Shown: positions 31,960-39,089 of the stretch, one piece after another
Position numbering within the stretch: the first letter of the stretch is position 1
Layout: every line of letters starts with the position of its first letter
From: Novosphingobium resinovorum
GTDB taxonomy: Bacteria; Pseudomonadota; Alphaproteobacteria; Sphingomonadales; Sphingomonadaceae
Length of the DNA: 64,000 nt
Assembly (NCBI RefSeq): GCF_001742225.1
Contig: NZ_CP017075.1
Span: 3,254,001-3,318,000, forward strand
Direction of reading: 5' to 3'
Made by a program: the position numbers and the translations under genes
The notes under the pieces: model-generated
Told to the model about the DNA's origin: nothing
Databases searched by the model: none
Seen by the model: the letters and a program-made list of their open reading frames with translations, nothing else

Positions 31960-33096
31960 TCAGGCAAGCGCGTCGGCTTTCGCCCCGATCAGCCCGCGCG
32001 CGGCGAGGTTGCGGTAGAGGGCGGAAATCCCGGTTTCCCAGGCAGGCGCATCGCGCGAGGTGGCGACGGTGTTGACCAGGGTGCCGAGGCGGTCGCTGGA
32101 GATCGTCACGACATCGCCGACCTTGTGGGTGAACCCGCGTCCGGGCGCGTCGCGGTCCTGCGTCGGCGCGAACAGGGTGCCGAGGAACAGCACGACGCCG
32201 TCCGGGTACTGGTGCTCGGAAAAGCACTGGCGCAGCAGGTCGAGCGGCGGGCGACTGATCTCCGACATGCGGCTCTCGCCTTCAAGCAGGAAACCTTCCG
32301 GCCCTTCGATGCGCAGCAGTACTCGCGCGTTCTCGACGTCGGTCACGGTGTAACCCTGGTCGAACAGGCGCACGAACGGGCCGACCGAGCAGCTGGCGTT
32401 GTTGTCCTTCGCCTTGCCCAGCAGCAGCGCCGAGCGGCCTTCGAAATCGCGCAAGTTGACATCGTTGCCCAGCGTCGCGCCTACGGCCTTCCCGTGCGCG
32501 TCGGAAAGGATGACGATCTCCGGCTCGGGGTTGTTCCAGTGCGAATCCGAACGCACGCCGATCGTAGCGCCCGATCCCACGGTGGAGAGCACCGGCGACT
32601 TGGTGAAGACTTCCGCATCCGGCCCGATCGCGACTTCGAGATACTGCGACCACATGCCGTCCTCGATCAGCGCCGCCTTCAGCGCCGCTGCCTCCGGGCT
32701 GCCGGGCACGACCGAGCGGATCGAGCCGCCGATGCGCTCCTCCAGCCCGCCGCGCACCGCCTGCGCCTTGTCGGCATCACCGCGCGCGCGTTCCTCGATC
32801 ACGCGCTCCAACGCCGAGACGGCAAAAGTGACGCCCGCCGCCTTCACGCACTGCAGGTCGATCGGGCTGAGCAGGGTGGCACGGGCCAGAACGTCCTCGG
32901 CGGCGCCAAGGGCCTTGCCCTGCGCGGGATCGAAGGCGCCTGCATCGACGAGGTCGGTGACGGTGGGCGCGGCGCCGCTCATGTCGTAGGCCGCGCCGCC
33001 GCTCAGCAGCACCGGCGTCGGACCCTCACCCAAGTCGAGGCGGCCGAGGAATAGGCCGTCCTTCCAGTCGGCAGGGAGCATATCGAGCGAGGTCAT
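31960..33096 (-). CDS. xylX: FAH-family 2-keto-3-deoxy-xylonate dehydratase, XylX-like
   Basis: The 378-aa product matches the Caulobacter XylX type: LPADWKDGLFLGRLDLGEGPTP at the start, LLSPIDLQCVKAAGVTFAVS, WSQYLEVAIGPDAEVFTKSP, SDSHWNNPEPEIVILSD (metal-binding Glu), LGNDVNLRDFEGRSALLL, KAKDNNASCSVGPFVRLFD and GRGFTHKVGDVVTIS. It would dehydrate 2-keto-3-deoxy-xylonate (or the L-arabinonate isomer) to 2-oxoglutarate semialdehyde. It heads the xylX-xylB-xylC-symporter-epimerase series; the xylonate dehydratase and semialdehyde dehydrogenase are not here. Confidence 0.88.
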   Translation of the reverse strand: MTSLDMLPADWKDGLFLGRLDLGEGPTPVLLSGGAAYDMSGAAPTVTDLVDAGAFDPAQGKALGAAEDVLARATLLSPIDLQCVKAAGVTFAVSALERVIEERARGDADKAQAVRGGLEERIGGSIRSVVPGSPEAAALKAALIEDGMWSQYLEVAIGPDAEVFTKSPVLSTVGSGATIGVRSDSHWNNPEPEIVILSDAHGKAVGATLGNDVNLRDFEGRSALLLGKAKDNNASCSVGPFVRLFDQGYTVTDVENARVLLRIEGPEGFLLEGESRMSEISRPPLDLLRQCFSEHQYPDGVVLFLGTLFAPTQDRDAPGRGFTHKVGDVVTISSDRLGTLVNTVATSRDAPAWETGISALYRNLAARGLIGAKADALA

Positions 33097-33127
33097 GCCG
33101 TTCGTCCTTTTCGTCTTTGGGGCCGTC

Positions 33128-33246
33128 GTCGTCCCGGGCTCGACCCGGGACCGGTGGCTGTCTTTAGGCGGGCGCTGCCGTGCCGGGCGCCCTGAAGCTG
33201 TGTGGGCTGGTCACGGCCAGCGGTCCCGGATCGAGTCCGGGACGAC
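33128..33246. repeat. palindromic repeat, family B copy 4
   Basis: Arms GTCGTCCCGGGCTCGACCCG.. and ..GGATCGAGTCCGGGACGAC flank CTGTCTTTAGGCG and GGTCACGGCC, giving a 119-bp element. It fills the 156-bp gap between the GH43 gene and xylX-like, possibly weakening co-transcription. Confidence 0.8.
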
Positions 33247-33252
33247 GATCAC

Positions 33253-34902
33253 TTACAAAGCCTTGAACCTGAAATTGCTGAAGCGCGCCTCGCCCTGTCC
33301 GGCCGAGTAGAGCCCCGGCCGCAGCATCAGGAAGCCGCCGCGCACATTGTGGTGATAGCCGGAGACTTCCATGCCCCGGTCGAAGCGCTTCCACGTTTTC
33401 CCGCCGTCGCCGCTGGTGTGGAAGGCGACGATGTGGCGATCGTTCCGCACCCGCATCAGCATCTTGCGGCCGTGGTAGTTGGCCGGGCGGCCGCGCTCCA
33501 TGCCGTACTGGTGCGTCACGAATTTGGCCGCGTCGAAGCCCAGCCCGCAGTAGAGCTGCTGGTCGTAGAACAGCAGCAGGCCCGCAGTGACGCCGGGGTC
33601 GATGTCGATCTCGCAACTGAACTCGTACGCCTGATCGCCCGCGATCAGCAGCAGCGGCGAGGAATCGACCGGAGCCTTGCCGCTGGCGGTCAGGTGCAAA
33701 GTGTTGTTCGCCACCCGCGCGCGGTCGCGTTCGGTCGGCGAGGGCTTGAAGAAGTTCCAGCGCCGCCCGATCTCCAGCGCCGAGAAATCGTCCGACAGCG
33801 GCATCCCGTGCGGACCAGCCTTGCGGCCGCCCCTGGGCGCGCGGATCGGCTTCGACAGGTCGCCGCCTTCCATGCGGAACCAGCCGTCGGCGGTCCAGCT
33901 GACGGGATCGAGCAGGGTCTGGCGGCCGAGCGTCCAGAAATCCTTCTCGTAGCCATGGTATACCGACCACCAGTCCCCGCTTGGCCCCTCGAACAAAGTG
34001 GCGTGCCCGCGCGACCACCATGCCTCGGACAAGTCGGTGGTGCGCACGATCGGATTGTGCGGGCAGTTCTCCCAGGGGCCGTGGATCGACTTGGAGCGCG
34101 CGGCGATCACCATGTGTCCGGTGGGCGGACCGGCGGTGCCGCCTACGGCGGTGACGAGGTAGAAGTATTCGCCGCGCCGCACGATCTTGGGGCCTTCGGG
34201 GGAGAAACCCTCGACGTCCCAGTCGTCCGGATAGTGCCAGGGATCGTAGACGTGCTCCACCGCGCCGACGGTCGAGAGGCCGTCCTCGGCCAGCCGGATG
34301 CGGTCGCCGCCGGAAAGGAACAGCCAGCGCGAACCGTCCTCGCCCACCGCGTGGCCGGGGTCGATATGGTCGGGCAGGCCGAGGCTGACGGGCTCGCTCC
34401 ACGGGCCTTCGGCCTTGTCGGCCCAGACCACGTACTGTGCGTTGGGCGTGGCCTTGACGGTGAAATAAATGAAGAACCGGCCGCCGTGCTTGCTGATGTC
34501 CGGCGCCCAGACCGAGCCGAGGTTCTTCGTCAGCGCGGCGGTAAGGGGCCGCCAGTTGATCAGGTCGGCGGAGTGCCACACGACCAGACCCGGATAGGAA
34601 TCGAAGGTCGAGAAGGTCATGTAATAGTCCTTCCCGTCCCGCACGATCGTCGGGTCGGGATGGTCGCCCGCCATCAGCGGGTTGAGGTACGTGCCGTTGC
34701 CCTGGTCCGGGATACGCTGGTCGTCGAAGCCCCGCCGGTACTTCGAAGCGCCGACCGAAGCGGGCTTTGCAGGCGAGGATGCGGCGGTCGTGACTGCACC
34801 CGCACTGCCCGCCAGCGCCGTCAGCGATGCCGCGCCGCCTGCTGCGCCCAGCGCTGCGGCCCTACCCGCTGTAAACAGGGCCTCTCGGCGGTCGAACTTC
34901 AT
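33253..34902 (-). CDS. exported GH43 beta-xylosidase/arabinofuranosidase with C-terminal beta-sandwich
   Basis: The 549-aa product starts with a Tat-like signal (MKFDRREALFTAGRAAALGA). The N-terminal propeller carries GDHPDPTIVRDGKDYYMTFS with the base Asp, WAPDISKHGGRFFIYFTV, HIDPGHAVGEDGSRWLFLSG and VEGFSPEGPKIVRRGEYFYL with the acid Glu. From about residue 370 (LSDDFSALEIGRRWNFFKP) a GH43_C2/DUF1349-like beta-sandwich follows, the arrangement of xylan beta-1,4-xylosidases. It lies upstream of xylX-xylB-xylC and behind a TAGCGCTA operator, so it probably supplies xylose or arabinose to that pathway from the periplasm. Confidence 0.9.
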   Translation of the reverse strand: MKFDRREALFTAGRAAALGAAGGAASLTALAGSAGAVTTAASSPAKPASVGASKYRRGFDDQRIPDQGNGTYLNPLMAGDHPDPTIVRDGKDYYMTFSTFDSYPGLVVWHSADLINWRPLTAALTKNLGSVWAPDISKHGGRFFIYFTVKATPNAQYVVWADKAEGPWSEPVSLGLPDHIDPGHAVGEDGSRWLFLSGGDRIRLAEDGLSTVGAVEHVYDPWHYPDDWDVEGFSPEGPKIVRRGEYFYLVTAVGGTAGPPTGHMVIAARSKSIHGPWENCPHNPIVRTTDLSEAWWSRGHATLFEGPSGDWWSVYHGYEKDFWTLGRQTLLDPVSWTADGWFRMEGGDLSKPIRAPRGGRKAGPHGMPLSDDFSALEIGRRWNFFKPSPTERDRARVANNTLHLTASGKAPVDSSPLLLIAGDQAYEFSCEIDIDPGVTAGLLLFYDQQLYCGLGFDAAKFVTHQYGMERGRPANYHGRKMLMRVRNDRHIVAFHTSGDGGKTWKRFDRGMEVSGYHHNVRGGFLMLRPGLYSAGQGEARFSNFRFKAL

Positions 34903-34930
34903 GGCTCTCTCCGGTTCTGCTTTTGATTTA

Positions 34931-34944
34931 TGCTAGCGCTATCA
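34931..34944. promoter_or_regulatory. LacI-type operator between GH43 and LacI genes (TAGCGCTA class)
   Basis: TGCTAGCGCTATCA sits 29 bases upstream of the GH43 start and 62 bases upstream of the divergent LacI start, and resembles the site at 3564. A few bases on, CGGTGTCA (34955-34962) matches one half of the ACCGGT operators, a possible weak cross-talk site. Confidence 0.7.
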
Positions 34945-35005
34945 TCTATGGCATCGGTGTCAATGAAAATTGCAGGAACGCGCGATCGGCCATACAAGCC
35001 TGGCG

Positions 35006-36073
35006 ATGCACGAAACCCCAGCAAGAGCGCGCGAAGGCGATCCCACCATCGAGGACGTGGCCGCCGCCGCCGGGGTCTCGATCCGCACGGTTTCGCGGGT
35101 GCTCAACAAGTCGCCCAAAGTGAATGCTGAGACCCGCCAGCGGATCGAGGCCGCGATCGCCGCGCTCAGGTTCCGGCCGAGCGCGCGGGCGCGGGCGCTG
35201 GCGATGCGGCGCTCGTTCCTGATCGGGCTGATCCACAACGACCGCAACGCGCTGGTGCTCGATTCCATCCAGCGCGGCGTCGTCGCCCTGACCGCGCCGC
35301 GCGGCTACGAGGTGATCGTCCACCCGACCCCGCTGGAAACCGAAGCGGCGATCCGCGACGTGCTGGGCTTCGTCGAGCGGTCTCGCGTGGACGGGCTGGT
35401 GATCCTGCCGCCGGTCTCGGGCGTGCCGGGATTGGCCGAGGCTCTGGCCGAGGCGCAAGTGCCGGTCGCGGCGCTGTCTTCGGTGCCGATCGCGGGCTTT
35501 GCCGACGTCATCGTCAGCGAGGAGCGCGCGGCGGGCGCGCAAGTCGCGCGGCATCTGCTCGATCTGGGGCACCGGCGGCTGGGCATCGTCAACGGTCCCG
35601 CCGATACCGCCTCGGCCATGGAGCGCCGCGCGGGCTTCATCGAAGAGGCGACGCGCGCCGGGGCCAGCGTGGCCGAAGCGCCGGGCGACTACGACTTCGC
35701 CTCGGGCGTGGCCGGGGCGGAACAGCTTCTGGCGCGGGCCGAGCGGCCGACGGGCATCTTCGCGGCGAACGACATCATGGCGGCGGGCGTGCTCAAGGTC
35801 GCGGCGGTGCGGGGGATCGCGGTGCCAGGGGGGCTGTCGGTGGTGGGCTTCGACGGCAGCCTGCTCACGCGGATGCTGAGCCCGGCACTGACCTCGGTGC
35901 TGCGGCCCTTCGGCGACATGGCGGCGGCGGCGGCAGAGCGGCTCATCGCGCGGATCGAGGGCGGCGAGGCGCCACCGCCGTTCGAGGTGGAACTGCGCGT
36001 GGTTCCGGCAGAATCGACGGGATTGGCGCCGCATTTCTGCGTAGCGCCTAACCCTTCGACAAGCTCAGGGTGA
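35006..36073 (+). CDS. LacI-family regulator, probable pentose/xylan repressor
   Basis: The 355-aa product has the HTH PTIEDVAAAAGVSIRTVSRVLN, hinge ARARALAM and effector domain SFLIGLIHNDRNALVLDSIQ to LSVVGFDGSLLTRML. It is related to the regulator at 16038 but has different recognition-helix residues (IRTVSRV). Its own upstream region holds TGCTAGCGCTATCA. ATG 35006 is used; a TTG at 34970 would add 12 residues. The last codons (PNPSTSSG and stop) are encoded by a family D repeat (TTCGACAAGCTCAGGG), so the original C-terminus was probably altered by repeat insertion. It may also control the nearby uxuB-uxaC/uxaA genes. Confidence 0.88.
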   Translation: MHETPARAREGDPTIEDVAAAAGVSIRTVSRVLNKSPKVNAETRQRIEAAIAALRFRPSARARALAMRRSFLIGLIHNDRNALVLDSIQRGVVALTAPRGYEVIVHPTPLETEAAIRDVLGFVERSRVDGLVILPPVSGVPGLAEALAEAQVPVAALSSVPIAGFADVIVSEERAAGAQVARHLLDLGHRRLGIVNGPADTASAMERRAGFIEEATRAGASVAEAPGDYDFASGVAGAEQLLARAERPTGIFAANDIMAAGVLKVAAVRGIAVPGGLSVVGFDGSLLTRMLSPALTSVLRPFGDMAAAAAERLIARIEGGEAPPPFEVELRVVPAESTGLAPHFCVAPNPSTSSG

Positions 36074-36129
36074 GCTTAGGTCGTGTAAGAACCTCTCAAT
36101 TCCGCTCAGGCTGAGCTTGTCGAAGCCCC
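36053..36129. repeat. family D repeat overlapping the end of the LacI gene
   Basis: Arms CCTTCGACAAGCTCAGGG.. (36053 on) and ..CTGAGCTTGTCGAAGCCCC (to 36129) flank about 30 bp. The left arm supplies the last codons and stop of the LacI gene. The right arm ends 10 bases before the uxuB stop. Confidence 0.8.
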
Positions 36130-36138
36130 TCGGAGCGC

Positions 36139-37569
36139 TCAGGCCGCCACCGGCTCCAGCCGTCCGGCCTCCAGTGCCGCCAGCCCGGCTTCCACCGCGC
36201 CGACGAACCGTCCGTCCGAACCCAAATCGCCGAATACCTCGCGCATCGCCAGAACGCTGCGCCAGTCGCCCGCACGCTCCAGCAGCGGGGCGGCGAGGGG
36301 GTCGGTGATCGTGCGCCCGTCCCGCTCCGCGCTAGCCAGGAAGCGCAGCCATGCCGCGATCGGAAGCGCAAGCCGCTCGATCGGACACCCGGCCGCCAGC
36401 GCCTCGCGGGTGGTGTCGAGCAGGCGATAGGGCAGCTTCTGCGACCCGTCCCACGCGATCTGCGACAGCAGGTGCCGGATCTCGGGATTGCGGAAGCGGG
36501 CCAGCACGTCGGAGATGTATCCGCCAAGGTCCAGCCCGGCAGGAGGCGCGATCGACGGCGCGATGTCCTCGCGCATCAGCCGTTCGGCGAAAGCGGCCAA
36601 CTCGCGGTCGGCCATGGCCTCGCCGACCGTCTCCAGCCCGCGACCAAGGCCGATATAGGCGAGCGACGAATGCGCGCCGTTGAGCAGGCGCAGCTTGGCC
36701 TTCTCGAACGGGCGCACTTCGCTGGCGAATGTCACGCCTGCCACGTCCAGCGCGGGACGTTCGCCTGCGAAGCGATCCTCGATCACCCACTGGGTGAAAC
36801 GCTCGCGCTGGATGGGCCAGGCGTCCTCCAGCCCGGTGGCCGCCGCGATGCGGGCGCGCAGCGCGTCGTCGGTGGCGGGGGTGATCGAATCGACCATCGC
36901 GTTCGGGAAAGCGACGTGGTCGGCGATCCAGCGGGCGGTGTCGGGATCGATCGCCTCGGCCAGCGCCAGGGTCGCGGCCTCCAGCTTGCGGCCGTTGTCG
37001 GTGAGGTTGTCGCAGCACAGCACCGTCACACCGGGCAGCGCGGCAAGACGGCGTGCCTGCAGTCCGCGCACCAGCCAGCCGGTGAACGAATCCGGCGTCC
37101 AGTCTTCCGAACGCGAGGCATCGAGGTCCGCCTTGATTGCCGGGTTCGCGAAGTCCAGCGCTCCGTCCGCGCCGAGGCAGTAGCCCTTTTCGGTCACGGT
37201 GGAACTGACGATGCGGGTGGCCGCATGCGTCAGCGCGCCGAGGATCGCGGCAGGATCATCTTTCGTGAGAATTCCGCCGATGGAGCCGATCACGCGATAC
37301 GCGACCTCGGTGTCCAGCAGGGCGAGCGTATAGAGCCCGTCCTGCGGGTTCAGCGCGTCGGCCACGCCGCGCGAATTGAGGCTCACGCCGGTCAGTCCCC
37401 AGCGCGGGTCCTGCGCCAGCAGCGTATCGAAGGCGGCGGCCTGATGCGCGCGGTGGAACGCGCCCGGCCCGAAGTGGACGACCCCGCGCTTCACGGAGGA
37501 GCGGTCGTACTGCGGCCGGATCACGCCTGCGGGGAGCGCGGAAAGGGTGTTTTGCGATAGACGGGTCAT
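36139..37569 (-). CDS. uxuB: D-fructuronate reductase (mannitol dehydrogenase family)
   Basis: The 476-aa product is a long-chain polyol dehydrogenase. It follows E. coli UxuB closely: VVHFGPGAFHRAHQAAAFDTLL, IVSSTVTEKGYCLGADG, FPNAMVDSITPAT, WVIEDRFAGERPALDVAGVTF, PFEKAKLRLLNGAHSSLAYIG with the catalytic Lys, and DGSQKLPYRLLDTTREAL. It reduces fructuronate to mannonate; a UxaB-like tagaturonate reductase reads differently. Its ATG overlaps the uxaC stop (ATGA), so the isomerase and reductase are co-made. The partner mannonate dehydratase uxuA is not in the window. A dual-substrate role cannot be excluded. Confidence 0.88.
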   Translation of the reverse strand: MTRLSQNTLSALPAGVIRPQYDRSSVKRGVVHFGPGAFHRAHQAAAFDTLLAQDPRWGLTGVSLNSRGVADALNPQDGLYTLALLDTEVAYRVIGSIGGILTKDDPAAILGALTHAATRIVSSTVTEKGYCLGADGALDFANPAIKADLDASRSEDWTPDSFTGWLVRGLQARRLAALPGVTVLCCDNLTDNGRKLEAATLALAEAIDPDTARWIADHVAFPNAMVDSITPATDDALRARIAAATGLEDAWPIQRERFTQWVIEDRFAGERPALDVAGVTFASEVRPFEKAKLRLLNGAHSSLAYIGLGRGLETVGEAMADRELAAFAERLMREDIAPSIAPPAGLDLGGYISDVLARFRNPEIRHLLSQIAWDGSQKLPYRLLDTTREALAAGCPIERLALPIAAWLRFLASAERDGRTITDPLAAPLLERAGDWRSVLAMREVFGDLGSDGRFVGAVEAGLAALEAGRLEPVAA

Positions 37570-39008
37570 GCCGGTTCCACCTCGCGCGCGGGCGCTTCGA
37601 GGCCGTAGGCCTTTCGCACCAGCCCGACGGTCAGTTCGTGGGCCAGTTCGGCAGCCTCCCAGTCCTCCATGCGATGCTCGGCGACGAGGCGGGCGAGGAA
37701 GCCGCAGTCGATCCGCCGCGCGACGTCGTGGCGCGCTGGGATCGAGAGGAAGGCGCGGGTGTCGTCGTTGAAGCCCACGGTGTTGTAGAAGCCTGCCGTC
37801 TCGGTGGTCATCTCGCGGAAGCGGCGCATGCCTTCGGGGCTGTCGTGGAACCACCATGCCGGGCCGAGCTTGAGGCACGGATAGTGCCCCGCCAGCGGCG
37901 CGAGTTCGCGCGCATAGGTCGTCTCGTCCAGGGTGAAGAGGATGACCTTGAGGTCCGGCTCGTTGCCGAAGAGGTCGAGCATCGGGCGCAGCGCCTCGAC
38001 ATATTCGGTGGCGCGCGGAATATCGGCGCCCTTGTCGCGGCCGTGGCTGGCGAAGAGGCGGGCGTTGTGGTTGCGGGTGGAGCCGGGGTGGATCTGCATG
38101 GTCATACCGTCCTCCACGCTCATGCGCGCCATTTCGGTGAGCATCTGTGCGCGGAACAGCTCGGCCTCGTCGGCGCCCGCTTTCCCGCCCATGACCTTGG
38201 CGAACAGCGCCTCGCATTCCACCGTCGAGAGGTTGGCGGTGCGGGCGGTGACGAAGCCGTGGTCGGTCGCCGTCGCGCCCATCGCGCGGAAGTCGGCGCG
38301 GCGCTTGCGGTGCGCGGCGAGGTAGCCGGTCCAGCTCTCGACGTTCTCGCCGGACAGGTCGGCGAAGCGCACGATGTCGCGCGCGAAGCTGTCGTGCTCG
38401 GGGTCGATCACCGAATCGGGGCGATAGGTGGTGACGACCTTGCCCTGCCAGCCCGATGCCTGAATCGCCTTGTGGTGCTTCAGGTCGTCGCCCGCGCCCT
38501 CGGTGGTGGCGAGCAGTTCGATGTTGAATCGCTCGAACAGCGCGCGCGGGCGGAATGCGGGGGAGGCGAGGGCCTCGCCGATGGTGTCGTAGTAGAAGTC
38601 GGCGGTGCTCTCATCCAGCGCCACGTCGATGCCGAAGACTTCGCCGAAGACGTGGGGCAGCCACATGCTGGATGGCGTGCCGCGGAACAGCTTCCAGTTG
38701 GCCGCGAACAGGCGCCACGCCTCGCGCGGGTCGGTGGCGGGAATAACACCGCCCTTGCGGGGGACGGCCAGCGCGTCGAGGTCGATGCCCTGCGAATAGA
38801 GCATGCGGAACAGGTAGTGGTCCGGGGCCAGCAGCAGCTCGGTCGCGTTGGTCCAGGCCGCGTCGGTGGCGAACCATTCCGGGTCGGTGTGGCCGTGCGG
38901 GCTGACGATCGGCAGGCCGGCGATTTCGGCATAGAGTTCGCGGGCAATGGCGCGCGTCGTCGGGTCGGCCGGCAGCAGGCGGTCGGGGTGCAGCGAGAGC
39001 TTGGGCAT
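37566..39008 (-). CDS. uxaC: uronate isomerase
   Basis: The 480-aa product is an amidohydrolase-fold isomerase that converts glucuronate to fructuronate and galacturonate to tagaturonate. GLPIVSPHGHTDPEWFATD carries the metal-binding HxH; LLAPDHYLFRMLYSQGI, WRLFAANWKLFRGTPSSMWL, MQIHPGSTRNHN and PARHDVARRIDCGFLARLVAEHRM are family blocks. Length is normal. It begins 49 bases from the TGCCAGCGCTGGCA palindrome shared with divergent uxaA, and its stop overlaps uxuB. Confidence 0.95.
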   Translation of the reverse strand: MPKLSLHPDRLLPADPTTRAIARELYAEIAGLPIVSPHGHTDPEWFATDAAWTNATELLLAPDHYLFRMLYSQGIDLDALAVPRKGGVIPATDPREAWRLFAANWKLFRGTPSSMWLPHVFGEVFGIDVALDESTADFYYDTIGEALASPAFRPRALFERFNIELLATTEGAGDDLKHHKAIQASGWQGKVVTTYRPDSVIDPEHDSFARDIVRFADLSGENVESWTGYLAAHRKRRADFRAMGATATDHGFVTARTANLSTVECEALFAKVMGGKAGADEAELFRAQMLTEMARMSVEDGMTMQIHPGSTRNHNARLFASHGRDKGADIPRATEYVEALRPMLDLFGNEPDLKVILFTLDETTYARELAPLAGHYPCLKLGPAWWFHDSPEGMRRFREMTTETAGFYNTVGFNDDTRAFLSIPARHDVARRIDCGFLARLVAEHRMEDWEAAELAHELTVGLVRKAYGLEAPAREVEPA

Positions 39009-39057
39009 CCTTGGGACTCCTCGGAGAGAGTGCGTTTGCGGCTCGATTACCGAGTTG

Positions 39058-39071
39058 TGCCAGCGCTGGCA
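39058..39071. promoter_or_regulatory. perfect 14-bp palindrome between uxaC and uxaA
   Basis: TGCCAGCGCTGGCA is a perfect palindrome in the short divergent region (81 bp between start codons), 18 bases before the uxaA ATG. The AGCGCT core matches the xylan-class operators at 3564 and 34931, while the flanks differ. It is a LacI-type operator by form; the neighbouring LacI at 35006 is the first candidate regulator. Confidence 0.7.
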
Positions 39072-39089
39072 ATGCTGTATCGGCGAGCC

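Noticed and set aside
36139..37569. The reductase as a mannitol 2-dehydrogenase
   Set aside because: It shares a family with that enzyme, but coupling to uxaC and the close match to UxuB blocks favour fructuronate reductase.
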